DNA from: Lachnoclostridium sp. An138
GTDB taxonomy: Bacteria; Bacillota; Clostridia; Lachnospirales; Lachnospiraceae
Assembly (NCBI RefSeq): GCF_002160765.1
Contig: NZ_NFLF01000014.1
Coordinates: 1 to 64,000 of the forward strand
Reading direction: 5' to 3'
Length of the DNA: 64,000 nucleotides
Each line of letters starts with the position of its first letter. Position 1 is the first letter of the stretch. The notes below the pieces were generated by a model. That model was not told the DNA's origin, ran no database searches, and worked only from the letters and a program-made list of their open reading frames with translations. The position numbers were made by a program, and so were the translations under genes. Below are positions 16,722 through 26,227 of the stretch, piece after piece.

Positions 16722-18525
16722 ATTTCTGAAATATGTAAAAGGACTGGAACCCCGGGGAATTCAGACTACGATCATGTTCAGCTTCTCCGTGATTTCCATT
16801 TCTATTATGCTGATTCTTGGAATTGTACTCTATCTGCGTTTTTCCAACGCCGCCAGGCAGGAGACGATACAGAGCACCCGGAGGCTGCTGGAACAGACCG
16901 GAGAGAATCTGGAGGAGTATCTGATCAGTATGCGGCAGATATCGGATACGGCGTACTATTACCTGATCAAAGAGAATGACTTTTCCACCAGCGGAGAGGA
17001 CATTCAGAGCCGGATCAATCTGCTTTACGAGGCAAACCGGGATAATCTGCAGAGCATTGTGGTTTACAACAGCTACGGAGGGCTTCTGGCCGCTGAACCG
17101 GTGGCCACCCAGAAGGAAAACCTGAATGTAACGGAGCAGGGATGGTTTCAGCAGGCGCTGGATGAGGTGGAGAACATGCATTTTTCCACGCCTCATATCC
17201 AGAATCTGTTTGATGACAGCACCTTCCGCTATTACTGGGTGATTTCTCTGAGCCGGGCTGTGGAAATCACAAACGAAGGGCGGTCAGAACTGGGCGTTCT
17301 GCTTGTGGACATGGACTATTCCGTGATGTCCCGGATGCTGGATCAGATCAATACTTCGGAGAACGGGCAGTATTATTACCTGTGTGACAGCAGCGGCGAG
17401 ATTATCTATCATCCGAGGCGGATACAGATCAGCGATGGAATCAGCAGCGAAAACAGCAGGATGGCGGCCGGTTACAAGGACGGTGTCTATGACGAGACCT
17501 TTGAGGGGGAGCGGAGGAAAGTGGTGGTAAATACCATCAGCTACACCGGCTGGAAGCTGGTCGGTGTGATCCCTTATTCTGCTTTTACCTACGGCATGGT
17601 CAATATGCGGTATTTTATCGTTCTGCTGATGCTTCTGATGGCCATGATGCTGGCCGTCGTGAACCGTATCGTCTCACAGGGCATTTCCAGGCCGGTGCTG
17701 AGACTGAATGATTCGGTCAGAGAATATGAAGCGGGAGAAAAACCGGAAATTTACATCGGAGGCCCTCAGGAGATCCGGCACCTGGGACATTCCATACAAA
17801 AATCCTATGAACAGATTGAGGATCTGATGAAGAAGATTGTGCTGGAGCAGAATGAGAGAAGAAAGAGCGAACTGGACGCGCTTCAGAGCCAGATCAATCC
17901 GCATTTTCTTTATAATACGCTGGAATCCATCACCTGGATGGTGGAAGGAGAACGGAACGACGAAGCGGTCTTTATGATCTCCCAGCTGGCCAGGCTGTTC
18001 CGGATCAGTCTTTCAAAGGGACGCACAATCATCAGCATCAAGGATGAGATCCAGCATGCTCAGAGCTATATGAATATTCAGAAGGTCCGGTATAAAAATA
18101 CTTTTTCTGTAAGCTTTGACATAGATCCGGATATCTGCTCCTACAGCACGGTCAAGCTGATTCTGCAGCCGATTCTGGAAAACGCCATTAATTACGGAGT
18201 AAGCGGTATGGATGAGTCCGGAGAAATCTGTGTGGAGGGCAGACGGGATGGAGACAACATTCTGCTCTCTGTGACAGACAACGGAATCGGAATGTCAGAA
18301 GAGGAAGTGGGTCTTGTGCTTACAGACAGTACCCGCATTCATAAGCGGGGTTCCGGCGTGGGTCTTGTGAATGTGAACAGGCGTATTCAGATTTATTTCG
18401 GAAATGAGTATGGACTGGTCATCGAAAGCGAGCCGGATGAGGGCACCAGAGTCACTGTCCGCATACCGGCGGTACCATATACGGAAGAAGGCACAAAGCT
18501 TCTGGAAGAAGGAAGGTCAGAATGA
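16702..18525 (+). CDS. Sensor histidine kinase (YesM/LytS-like)
   Basis: This 607-residue membrane sensor phosphorylates the response regulator before it. It has a membrane helix at residues 22-45, an extracellular sensory part (about 46-290, Cache-like), a second helix (about 297-318), a HAMP segment (GISRPVLRLNDSVREYE), a coiled region and the His-kinase box SQINPHFLYNTLESI with the phosphorylated His near residue 400. The C-terminal ATPase domain has N (LENAINYGVSG), G1 (DNGIGM) and G2 (GSGVGLVNV) boxes. The gene overlaps the end of the regulator by 20 bases and the next gene by 4, so the four genes form one operon. Confidence 0.9.
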   Translation: MRKVKSRFLKYVKGLEPRGIQTTIMFSFSVISISIMLILGIVLYLRFSNAARQETIQSTRRLLEQTGENLEEYLISMRQISDTAYYYLIKENDFSTSGEDIQSRINLLYEANRDNLQSIVVYNSYGGLLAAEPVATQKENLNVTEQGWFQQALDEVENMHFSTPHIQNLFDDSTFRYYWVISLSRAVEITNEGRSELGVLLVDMDYSVMSRMLDQINTSENGQYYYLCDSSGEIIYHPRRIQISDGISSENSRMAAGYKDGVYDETFEGERRKVVVNTISYTGWKLVGVIPYSAFTYGMVNMRYFIVLLMLLMAMMLAVVNRIVSQGISRPVLRLNDSVREYEAGEKPEIYIGGPQEIRHLGHSIQKSYEQIEDLMKKIVLEQNERRKSELDALQSQINPHFLYNTLESITWMVEGERNDEAVFMISQLARLFRISLSKGRTIISIKDEIQHAQSYMNIQKVRYKNTFSVSFDIDPDICSYSTVKLILQPILENAINYGVSGMDESGEICVEGRRDGDNILLSVTDNGIGMSEEEVGLVLTDSTRIHKRGSGVGLVNVNRRIQIYFGNEYGLVIESEPDEGTRVTVRIPAVPYTEEGTKLLEEGRSE

Positions 18526-19496
18526 AAGTCAGCAAAAAATCTTTTATTATAACAGAAGCGGTTCTGGGTATCCTGGTTCTTATCCTGGCGGTAATGATGC
18601 TGCGGGAAAACAATGGAGAACCTCTGGGAAGAGTGTCGGTGATTGTCCGGGATTCCGATAACGCCCAGTGGGCGGCATTTAAATACGGGATACGCATGGC
18701 GGCCCAGGACAGGGGGGTGGAGGCTGTGATCGTAGGAACCGAGAGCGTGATGACCACGGAGGAAGAGCGGGAGCTGATCGAGAGCGAGATCGGCAAGGGA
18801 GCCGACGCGGTAATTGTCCAGCCGGTTCCGGGAGAGGGCGTGGAAGAAATGCTTCAGAAGGTGAAGAAGAAGGTTCCGGTGATGTTGGTGGAAGCACTGG
18901 ATTCCGGAAACGGAAAGGCCTCGGAATTCCCTGTCACGGCGGCGGATGATTACGCTATGGGACAGGCCCTGGCCCGGGAGGTTTTGGAGGATTACAGTGG
19001 AAATCTGGAAGGGAAGACGCTGGGAATTGTGTCCCGGACTACCGATTCAGAGGTAACAGCCAGACGGACGGAGGGATTCTGCGACGCTCTGGAGGGAACC
19101 GGAGCAGAAGTGAGCTGGCGGGTAGCCGGAAACTTTGACAATGGGGAGGAAGATTATCTGGGGGGCCAGGAAAAAGTGGATTTTGTGGCGGCGCTGGATG
19201 ACAGCAGCCTGACGGCGGCGGGCGCCTATTCCGCTTCAGACGGCCTGAACGGAGCTCTGCTTTACGGAATCGCCCATTCTACCCAGGCGGCTTACTATCT
19301 GGATACGGGAAGCGTGGAATGCCTGGTGGTGCCGGATGGATTTCATGTGGGATATCAGAGCATGAGTGAGATTGCTGATGGGATGGAACAGCTTTTCTAT
19401 AAAGAGAAGGATCAGGTGGTTTCTTATACGGTACTGCGCAGAGAGACTATGTTTTCCAAAGAAAACCAGGAGCTTCTTTTTACCATGAGCCAGTAG
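18522..19496 (+). CDS. Membrane-anchored sugar-binding protein, probable accessory sensor
   Basis: A 324-residue protein of the type I periplasmic-binding (sugar) fold, held to the membrane by one N-terminal helix (FIITEAVLGILVLILAVMML) with no lipobox cysteine. The first lobe has SVIVRDSDNAQWAAFKYGI and GADAVIVQPVPGEG, the second DFVAALDDSSLTAAG. Its ATG overlaps the sensor kinase stop (ATGA). No permease is encoded with it, and the tether and position suggest that it presents a ligand to the kinase rather than feeding transport. Which sugar it binds cannot be read from the sequence. Confidence 0.8.
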   Translation: MKVSKKSFIITEAVLGILVLILAVMMLRENNGEPLGRVSVIVRDSDNAQWAAFKYGIRMAAQDRGVEAVIVGTESVMTTEEERELIESEIGKGADAVIVQPVPGEGVEEMLQKVKKKVPVMLVEALDSGNGKASEFPVTAADDYAMGQALAREVLEDYSGNLEGKTLGIVSRTTDSEVTARRTEGFCDALEGTGAEVSWRVAGNFDNGEEDYLGGQEKVDFVAALDDSSLTAAGAYSASDGLNGALLYGIAHSTQAAYYLDTGSVECLVVPDGFHVGYQSMSEIADGMEQLFYKEKDQVVSYTVLRRETMFSKENQELLFTMSQ

Positions 19497-19509
19497 GAGA
19501 AAAAGCGGT

Positions 19510-20553
19510 ATGAGGATAAAAATAAGAAAAACAGCGGCGGCGGTTCTGTTCTGCGTGGGAATGCTGGTTCTGTGCTCCTGCGGAAAGGGAGAGGACGAGA
19601 CAGGGGGAAAAAAGTATATCGGGGTGGCCTATTATAATCAGAGCGACACCTTTCTGAATGAGCTGCTGGACAGCTTTCGGGAACAGCTGAAAGAGCTGCA
19701 GGGACAGGATATGGAGACGGTGGTGATGATTCGGGATGCGGCCGGCTCCCAGCGTACACAGGATGATCAGGTAAAAGAACTGATTGATGCCGGCTGCGAT
19801 GTGCTCTGCGTCAACCTGGTGGACCGGGCGGACCCGTCAGAAATCATCGATCTGGCCAGAGAGCAGAATGTGCCGATCATATTTTTTAACAGAGAGCCGG
19901 TGGCTGAAGATTTGATGCAGTGGGACGGTCTTTATTATGTGGGAGCGGAGGCGGAGGAATCCGGCCGTATGCAGGGAGAGCTGGCGGCAGATATGATACG
20001 CGCCGACAGTGAGATTGACAAGAATCATGACGGAAAGATCCAGTACGTAGTGCTGGAAGGGGAAGTCGGACATCAGGATGCCATTATCCGTACGGAGACT
20101 GTGGTGGAGACACTGATCGGCCAGGGAATTGAACTGGAGAAGCTGAGCAATCAGATTGCCAACTGGAACCGCGCCCAGGCAGAGAACCGGATGGAGCAGC
20201 TTCTCGGGCAGTATCACAGTCAGATTGAGCTGGTTCTGGCAAATAATGATGACATGGCGCTGGGCGCCCTTGACGCGTACAGAAAGCTGAACTATACAGA
20301 GTCGGCGCTTCCGGCCTTTTTCGGAATCGACGGCACGGACGAAGGGCTGGAAGCAGTTATGGACTCGGAGATTGCCGGAACCGTTTACAATGATAAGGAA
20401 GGGCAGGCGGGAGCCATGGCCCGGCTCAGCCTGGCGCTCCTTACAGGGAAAGGCATGGATGAGATAGAGTTCCAAAAGGAAAGATGTATCTATCTGCCTT
20501 ATGAAAAAGTTACAGAGGGAAACGTCAGCGAGTTTTTGCTGCGGAGCAGATAA
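19510..20553 (+). CDS. Galactose-binding-type substrate-binding lipoprotein
   Basis: A 347-residue lipoprotein of the MglB family with a signal peptide and lipobox LCSC (Cys24). It keeps the calcium loop DKNHDGKIQ near residue 170, the NREP sugar-contact stretch near 133-136, and VLANNDDMALGALDAY in the second lobe, so it should bind galactose or glucose. It is shorter than the mglB product (no insertion). It closes the four-gene operon with the regulator, kinase and tethered binding protein, 13 bases after the latter. A second galactose-binding protein here fits a role in sensing, although it could also serve MglA-MglC. Confidence 0.85.
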   Translation: MRIKIRKTAAAVLFCVGMLVLCSCGKGEDETGGKKYIGVAYYNQSDTFLNELLDSFREQLKELQGQDMETVVMIRDAAGSQRTQDDQVKELIDAGCDVLCVNLVDRADPSEIIDLAREQNVPIIFFNREPVAEDLMQWDGLYYVGAEAEESGRMQGELAADMIRADSEIDKNHDGKIQYVVLEGEVGHQDAIIRTETVVETLIGQGIELEKLSNQIANWNRAQAENRMEQLLGQYHSQIELVLANNDDMALGALDAYRKLNYTESALPAFFGIDGTDEGLEAVMDSEIAGTVYNDKEGQAGAMARLSLALLTGKGMDEIEFQKERCIYLPYEKVTEGNVSEFLLRSR

Positions 20554-20581
20554 GCCGCCGGTTCGGAGAGCCGGCGGGTGG

Positions 20582-20632
20582 AAAAAGAGGGTATTTTCCG
20601 GAGGCCTGGAGCCAGGAAAAGCCCTCTTTTTT
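20582..20632 (+). terminator. Terminator of the sensor operon
   Basis: AAAAAGAGGG...TTTTCC pairs with GGAAAA...CCCTCTTTTTT. A smaller GCCGCCGG/CCGGCGG hairpin precedes it. Confidence 0.85.
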
Positions 20633-20657
20633 ATTCCCGCGGACAGCAAAAAACCTG

Positions 20658-20686
20658 TTGACTTGAATGTTATGAAATGTTATAAT
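20658..20686 (+). promoter_or_regulatory. Promoter of the DeoR regulator / dehydrogenase operon
   Basis: TTGACT (20658-20663) and TATAAT (20681-20686) with 17 bases between. Repeated TGTTAT boxes overlap it. Confidence 0.75.
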
Positions 20687-20725
20687 CTGTTACAGAAAAC
20701 GGGAACAATATAACAAAATATAACA
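20668..20725. promoter_or_regulatory. Operator array of five TGTTAT boxes
   Basis: Three direct TGTTAT/C boxes start at 20668, 20678 and 20688, exactly 10 bases apart. Two copies on the other strand (ATAACA) begin at 20710 and 20720, again 10 apart. They cover the spacer, the -10 box and the start region of the promoter. DeoR-family proteins often bind such repeated hexamers, so autorepression by the next gene is likely. Confidence 0.65.
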
Positions 20726-20739
20726 AGGGGATATAAATT

Positions 20740-21498
20740 ATGAACCAGCTTCGGCGGGAAAAGATAGGGAAGTATATTCAGGAAAAAGGTGCTGTGACAG
20801 TGAAAGAGCTCAGCGCTCTTTTTCCTGATGTCAGTTTAATGACGATACACCGGGATTTGGAGAAGCTGGAACAGGAAGGGGTCATCAACCGTACCAGAGG
20901 CGGAGCCGTGTCGGCGGTTCAGGGAAGCAGCATCACGGAGGCCAAGCTGGAAGCCCGCATGCATACGAATATGAAGGCCAAGCGGGAAATGGCTGCCAAA
21001 GCGCTGAAACTGATTGAACAGGGCAGCGCGGTGTTCCTGGACGCGGGGACCTCAAGCATGGCGCTGGCTCAGGCCATGCCGGATATGGATATCAACATTT
21101 TTACGACCGGTCCCAATATCGCGCTGGAGCTGGGAAGGCTCGCCGTTCCCACGATTCATATGTGCGGCGGCACCCTGAACCGGTTCAACCAGGCGGTGTC
21201 AGGGCAGAGCACGCTCCAGATGCTGGAGCAGATCAATATTGCCACGGCGTTTCTGGGAGTATCCGGCTATACGGATGAGGGCGGTTTCACCTGCGGGAAG
21301 GAAGATGAAATGCTGGTAAAGCGGCTGATGCTTCAGAAGGCGGGACAGACGGTGATCCTGATGGACAGCTCCAAATGTGGAAAGATTCTGCCTTATACTT
21401 TTGGAAATGTGGAAGATGTAGATTATATCATCAGCGACGGCGGACTTCCGGAAGAGCTGGTCAGAAGAGCGGAAGCGGCCGGGACAAAGATTCTCTGA
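20740..21498 (+). CDS. DeoR/GlpR family transcriptional regulator
   Basis: This 252-residue repressor has an N-terminal DeoR helix-turn-helix (residues 4-57: VTVKELSALFPDVSLMTIHRDLEKLEQEGVI, then RTRGGA). A C-terminal DeoR sensor domain follows, with the conserved DAGTSSMALA, FTTGPNIALEL, GGTLN and the late LMDSSKCGK and VDYIISDGG. Such domains bind phosphorylated sugars or related metabolites. It starts 54 bases after its -10 box and 15 bases after the operator array. The downstream dehydrogenase genes have no obvious promoter of their own, so it probably controls them too. Confidence 0.88.
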   Translation: MNQLRREKIGKYIQEKGAVTVKELSALFPDVSLMTIHRDLEKLEQEGVINRTRGGAVSAVQGSSITEAKLEARMHTNMKAKREMAAKALKLIEQGSAVFLDAGTSSMALAQAMPDMDINIFTTGPNIALELGRLAVPTIHMCGGTLNRFNQAVSGQSTLQMLEQINIATAFLGVSGYTDEGGFTCGKEDEMLVKRLMLQKAGQTVILMDSSKCGKILPYTFGNVEDVDYIISDGGLPEELVRRAEAAGTKIL

Positions 21499-21555
21499 CG
21501 GTGTGGGTAATAAAAAGAAATATAAATGAAACAAAAATGATGGAGGTAAGAAAAA

Positions 21556-22653
21556 ATGGCGGTAGGCGTATTGATGCCAAAGGCGGGGATCACAGTAGAG
21601 GAGTGTGTGATTACCGAATGGCTGAAAAAGAAAGGCGACCATGTAAATGTGGGCGACATTCTTTTCACTTATGAGACGGATAAGGCGTCTTTTGAGTGCG
21701 AATCTACAGCAGAAGGAGAACTGCTGGAAATCTTTTACCAGGATGGGGACGAGGTTCCGGTACTGGTAAATGTATGTGCAATCGGCCAGCCGGGAGACGA
21801 TATTTCCGGCCTGCGCGGAGGCGGAGCGGAAGCAGCGCCCGCGGCAGCTCCCGCAGCCCAGGCTGCACCCGCGGCAGCACCTGCGGCTTCTGCGGCACCT
21901 GCGCCGGCGGCAGGAGCTCATATGGCTCAGGGAGTTCTGATGCCGAAGGCAGGAATCACCGTAGAGGAATGTGTGATTACAGAATGGCAGAAGAAAAAGG
22001 GAGATCATGTCAATATCGGAGATGTGCTCTTTACATACGAGACGGACAAGGCGTCTTTTGAATGCGAGTCCACAGCAGAAGGAGAACTGCTGGAGATCTT
22101 CTATCAGGATGGAGACGAGGTTCCGGTGCTGGTAAATGTCTGCGCTATCGGCCAGCCGGGAGACAGTATCGAGGGATTGAAGGAAGGGACTGCCCCGGCG
22201 GCAGGAACGGCTCCGGCAGCTCCTGCGGCAGCCCCCGAAGCGCAGGCAGCGCCGGCAGCTCCTGCGGCAGCGCCATCAGGAGCGCATATGGCCCAGACGG
22301 TTATCATGCCGAAAGCGGGAATCACCGTAGAAGAATGTATGATCAGCGAGTGGCAGAAGAAAAAGGGAGATCACGTCAATATCGGAGATGTGCTCTTTAC
22401 CTATGAGACAGATAAGGCGTCCTTTGAGTGCGAATCCACAGCGGAAGGAGAGCTTCTGGAAATCTTTTATCAGGATGGCGATGAGGTTCCGGTACTGGCT
22501 CCTGTATGTGCCATCGGCCAGCCCGGCGACAGCACAGAAGGCCTGAAGGACGGCAGCGCGCCCGCCGCTCCGGCAGCGGCCCAGCCCGCGGCAGCGCCTG
22601 CCCCGGCAGCGGCACCTGCGGCAGCTCAGCCAGCGGCGGCTTCCGGCCCGGCC
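21556..22653 (+). repeat. Three 366-bp lipoyl-domain repeats
   Basis: Units begin at 21556, 21922 and 22288, each at a Met codon followed by a near-identical lipoyl domain and linker. The period is exactly 366 bases twice. The lipoyl part is highly similar at the DNA level, which suggests recent duplication or gene conversion. Confidence 0.85.
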
Positions 22654-23592
22654 AATCCCGACGCCAAAGTCTCTCCGAGAGCCAGAAAGACGGCGAAGGA
22701 GCTTGGCGTGGACGCTACGGCGGCGGCAGGCACCGGACCGCACGGACGGATTATTGAAGCGGATGTGAAGGCGTACGCGGCCAGCGCGCCTGCGGCGGCT
22801 CCGGCCCCTGCGGCAGCAGTCTCCGCAGCGCCGGTTCAGACAGCAGCGCCTGCCCCGGCAGCGGCAGCAGCGGCTCCGGCAGCAGCACCGGAAGCGGAAT
22901 ATGTGGATGTGAAGTTCTCCGGCGTGAGAAAAGCTACGGCAAAGGGCATGATGAAGTCCTTAAGCACCATGGCGCAGCTCACCCACTATCACACCTTCGA
23001 CGCCACGGCCCTTCTTGCCTTAAGAAAGCAGATCAAGGCCAACGGCGAGGCGATGGGTATGCCGAATATTACACTGAACGATATGGTGCTCTTTGCGGTG
23101 TCACGGATTATTCTGCATCACCCGGATCTGAACGCGATTATGCCGGAAGAGAATGTACTCCGCAAATACAGCCACGTACATCTCGGAATGGCGGTAGATA
23201 CACCGAAGGGACTCTTCGTACCGACCATTTTCAACGCAGATCAGATGAGTCTGGCGGAGATCAGCGTGGAAGCGAAGCGGCTGGCAAAGATCTGTCAGGA
23301 AGGCAAGGCGACGCCCGATATGCTGGCAGGAGCCACCTTCACAGTTTCCAATGTGGGTTCCCTGGGCGTGGAGATGTTTACGCCGATTGTAAACCCGCCT
23401 CAGGTGGGAATTCTGGGTGTGTGCGGCACTACGACACGCATTAAGGAAGTGAACGGAGAGATTAAGCCATACCAGGCGATGGGTCTCTGCCTGACCTATG
23501 ACCACAGGGCGGTCGACGGATCTCCGGCTTCCCGCTTTGTGAAAGAGCTCTGCAATGCTCTTGAAAACCTCCCGCTTCTGATGATGCAGTAA
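21556..23592 (+). CDS. Dihydrolipoyl acyltransferase (E2) with three lipoyl domains
   Basis: This 678-residue core subunit of a 2-oxoacid (probably pyruvate) dehydrogenase passes acyl groups from E1 to CoA. Three lipoyl domains (residues 1-85, 123-207, 245-330) carry the lipoylated Lys in ETDKASFE at 43, 165 and 287, joined by Ala/Pro-rich swinging linkers. A peripheral-subunit-binding domain follows (about 372-412, VSPRARKTAKELGVD...GPHGRIIEADV). The acyltransferase domain (about 450-678) has the active-site DHRAVDG with His650. The three lipoyl units repeat with an exact 366-bp period. It follows the DeoR gene by 57 bases. Substrate specificity is not proven. Confidence 0.92.
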   Translation: MAVGVLMPKAGITVEECVITEWLKKKGDHVNVGDILFTYETDKASFECESTAEGELLEIFYQDGDEVPVLVNVCAIGQPGDDISGLRGGGAEAAPAAAPAAQAAPAAAPAASAAPAPAAGAHMAQGVLMPKAGITVEECVITEWQKKKGDHVNIGDVLFTYETDKASFECESTAEGELLEIFYQDGDEVPVLVNVCAIGQPGDSIEGLKEGTAPAAGTAPAAPAAAPEAQAAPAAPAAAPSGAHMAQTVIMPKAGITVEECMISEWQKKKGDHVNIGDVLFTYETDKASFECESTAEGELLEIFYQDGDEVPVLAPVCAIGQPGDSTEGLKDGSAPAAPAAAQPAAAPAPAAAPAAAQPAAASGPANPDAKVSPRARKTAKELGVDATAAAGTGPHGRIIEADVKAYAASAPAAAPAPAAAVSAAPVQTAAPAPAAAAAAPAAAPEAEYVDVKFSGVRKATAKGMMKSLSTMAQLTHYHTFDATALLALRKQIKANGEAMGMPNITLNDMVLFAVSRIILHHPDLNAIMPEENVLRKYSHVHLGMAVDTPKGLFVPTIFNADQMSLAEISVEAKRLAKICQEGKATPDMLAGATFTVSNVGSLGVEMFTPIVNPPQVGILGVCGTTTRIKEVNGEIKPYQAMGLCLTYDHRAVDGSPASRFVKELCNALENLPLLMMQ

Positions 23593-23746
23593 CCAATCTG
23601 CGGCGGAAGCCGGAATATGGAAGATGCCAACTGACTTTCGGGCCGGGGACGGTTACGTCCGGTCCCTGGCCCCTGCCATAATAGAACTGTCAACCGCACA
23701 GGCGTGAAGCCTGTGAAATGAGAATATAAAAAAGGAGAACAAGAAC

Positions 23747-26227
23747 ATGCCAAAGTCAATATTTGTCGATCCGGACAAAATGCGCGCGGAAGGAAAAATC
23801 ACATTTAAAGATATTCCCATCAACGTATATAAAAAGTCCGTACAAGAGGAGCTGGATGAAGGAAACTACACGAAAGAGGATCTGATCCGTATCTTCCGCG
23901 ACATGACTATCTGCCGTGAATTCGAGGATATGCTGAATCAGATTAAGACACAGGCAAGATACGCCGATGTGGAGACTACATATCCCGGTCCGGCCCATCT
24001 GTCTCTGGGACAGGAGGCGGCAGCCGTGGGCGAGGCTTATCTGCTTGGAAAGGAAGATTTCACCTTCGGAAGCCACAGAAGCCACAGCGAGATCCTGGCA
24101 AAGGGACTTTCCTGTATTCAGAAGCTGGGCGATAAGGAGCTTCTTGATATCATGGAGAATTTCTTTGACGGCAAGACCCTGAAAGCGATCAAGACCGTCA
24201 GCAAGGCAGAGGGAGATGTCAAGGAGCTGGCCATTGAATTTCTGGTATACGGCGCTCTGGCAGAGCTGTTTGCCCGTGAGAACGGCTTCCATAAGGGACT
24301 TGGCGGTTCCATGCACGCGTTTTTCCTGCCCTTCGGCGTATATCCGAACAATGCTCTGGTAGGCGGTTCCGCAACCATTGCCACCGGCGCTTCCCTGTTC
24401 AAGAAATGCAACGACAAAGAGGGCGTAGTGGTAGCGAACCTGGGCGACGGCTCCATGGGACGCGGACCTGTATGGGAGGCTCTTTCCTTTGCAACCATGG
24501 ATCAGTACCGCACTCTGTGGGAGGACGGAAGAAAGGGAGGACTCCCGCTGATCTTCAATATCAATAACAACTCTTACGGAATGGGCGGCCAGACCTGCGG
24601 AGAGACCATGGGCTACGGAGAGCTGGCGCGTATGGGCGCAGGCGTAACGGAGAGCCAGCTTCACGCGGAGCGTGTAGATGGTTACAATCCGCTGGCAGTA
24701 ATTGACGCTTACCGCCGTAAGCTCCCGCTGGTAAAGAGCGGCGAGGGTCCGGTATTCCTGGATGTGGTAACCTACCGTCTGCTGGGACATTCCACTTCCG
24801 ATCAGAATGCGTACCGCACCAAGGAAGAGATCGAGGCATGGAGAGCCCAGGACCCGCTGGTAACCTACCGCAAGGCTCTGGTAGAGGCCGGCGTGGCAGA
24901 GGACAGCGTATTTGAGGAGATCTGGGCGAAGACAAAAGAAAGAATGGCACGTATCTGCCGTCTGGCCGCAGATAAGGAAGCGTCCCCGTATCTTGACTTC
25001 GACAAAGATCCGGCTATCATTGAGCGTGTGATGTTTAATAACGGCAAACAGCGTAATATGGACCCGACCAGAGAGCCCTCTGTCATGGGACCGAAGGAGA
25101 ACTGCAAGCGTTACATGGATATCCAGAAGAAGATCCACACACATTATGTGGATGGACAGGAAGTAAGTTCCATGAAGCGGTACAACATCCGTGACGCTGT
25201 ATTTGAGCCCATGCTCAACAAATATTACGAAGATCCGACTCTGATCGCCTATGGCGAGGATGTGCGTGACTGGGGCGGCGCCTTTGCTGTATATCGTGGA
25301 TTTACGGATGTAATTCCCTACTCCAGACTGTTCAATTCCCCGATTTCCGAGTCCGCTATCGTAGGTACCGGCGTAGGCTATACCATGTGCGGCGGCCGCG
25401 CGGTGATCGAGCTGATGTACGGCGACTTCATCGGATGCTGCGGTGACGAGATTTTCAACCAGATGGCGAAATGGCAGGCCATGAGCGCCGGAATTCTGAA
25501 GATGCCTCTGATCCTGCGTGTATCCGTAGGCTCCAAGTACGGCGCGCAGCACTCTCAGGACTGGACGTCCATGTGCGCCCATGTACCGGGACTGAAGGTC
25601 TGCTTCCCGGCTACGCCTTATGAGGCGAAGGGCCTGATGCAGGCAGCCCTGAATGGAACCGATCCGGTAGTATTCTTTGAGAGCCAGAGAATTTACGATG
25701 TGGGAGAAAAATTCCATGAAGGCGGCGTTCCGAAGGAAGAATACGAGCTGACCTTTGGTGATGTGGATGTGATTACAAAGGGATCTGATGTAACGATTCT
25801 GACCATTGGAGCAACTCTGTACAGAGCATACGACGCAGTGAAGGAACTGAAGGAGAAATATGGTCTGTCCGCGGAGCTTATCAACCTGCACAGTCTGGTT
25901 CCGCTGGATTACACGAAGATTCTGGAGTCTGTAAAGAAGACCGGAAAAGTGGTTCTGGCTTCCGACGCCTGCGCAAGAGGAAGCTTCCTGGACGAAGTGG
26001 CAAAGAATATCACAGAGCTTGCCTTTGATTACCTGGATGCTCCGCCCGCAGTAGTAGGCGCGCAGAACTGGATCACACCGCCCTTCGAGTACGACAAGTA
26101 TTTCTTCCCGCAGAAGGAGTGGATACTGGACGCTATCAACGAGAAGCTCGTACCGCTTAAGGGCTATACTCCGACGACGAATGTGACGGCTGAGGAGCAG
26201 CTGAGAAAGCTGAAGCTGGGAGTATAG
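23747..26227 (+). CDS. Fused E1 (alpha+beta) of 2-oxoacid dehydrogenase, thiamine-diphosphate dependent
   Basis: An 826-residue decarboxylating subunit. The N-terminal part (about 20-450) is an E1-alpha: GSHRSHSEILAKG, then the thiamine-diphosphate/magnesium motif GDGSMGRGPVWEALS...NNNSYGM (about 232-280). The C-terminal part (about 480-826) is an E1-beta: YGEDVRDWGGAFAVYRG, SPISESAIVGTGVGY, then GAQHSQDW and the closing NWITPPFEYDKYFFPQ. In most bacteria alpha and beta are separate genes of about 330 residues each. With E2 before it and a lipoate ligase after it, it is very likely pyruvate or a related 2-oxoacid dehydrogenase. The E3 gene is absent from the window. Confidence 0.9.
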   Translation: MPKSIFVDPDKMRAEGKITFKDIPINVYKKSVQEELDEGNYTKEDLIRIFRDMTICREFEDMLNQIKTQARYADVETTYPGPAHLSLGQEAAAVGEAYLLGKEDFTFGSHRSHSEILAKGLSCIQKLGDKELLDIMENFFDGKTLKAIKTVSKAEGDVKELAIEFLVYGALAELFARENGFHKGLGGSMHAFFLPFGVYPNNALVGGSATIATGASLFKKCNDKEGVVVANLGDGSMGRGPVWEALSFATMDQYRTLWEDGRKGGLPLIFNINNNSYGMGGQTCGETMGYGELARMGAGVTESQLHAERVDGYNPLAVIDAYRRKLPLVKSGEGPVFLDVVTYRLLGHSTSDQNAYRTKEEIEAWRAQDPLVTYRKALVEAGVAEDSVFEEIWAKTKERMARICRLAADKEASPYLDFDKDPAIIERVMFNNGKQRNMDPTREPSVMGPKENCKRYMDIQKKIHTHYVDGQEVSSMKRYNIRDAVFEPMLNKYYEDPTLIAYGEDVRDWGGAFAVYRGFTDVIPYSRLFNSPISESAIVGTGVGYTMCGGRAVIELMYGDFIGCCGDEIFNQMAKWQAMSAGILKMPLILRVSVGSKYGAQHSQDWTSMCAHVPGLKVCFPATPYEAKGLMQAALNGTDPVVFFESQRIYDVGEKFHEGGVPKEEYELTFGDVDVITKGSDVTILTIGATLYRAYDAVKELKEKYGLSAELINLHSLVPLDYTKILESVKKTGKVVLASDACARGSFLDEVAKNITELAFDYLDAPPAVVGAQNWITPPFEYDKYFFPQKEWILDAINEKLVPLKGYTPTTNVTAEEQLRKLKLGV

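Noticed and set aside
23756-25891. Long open frame (711 codons) on the minus strand opposite E1
   Set aside because: It lies fully antisense to a clear E1 gene, has no ribosome site, and its translation has no family features. It is a codon-usage shadow.
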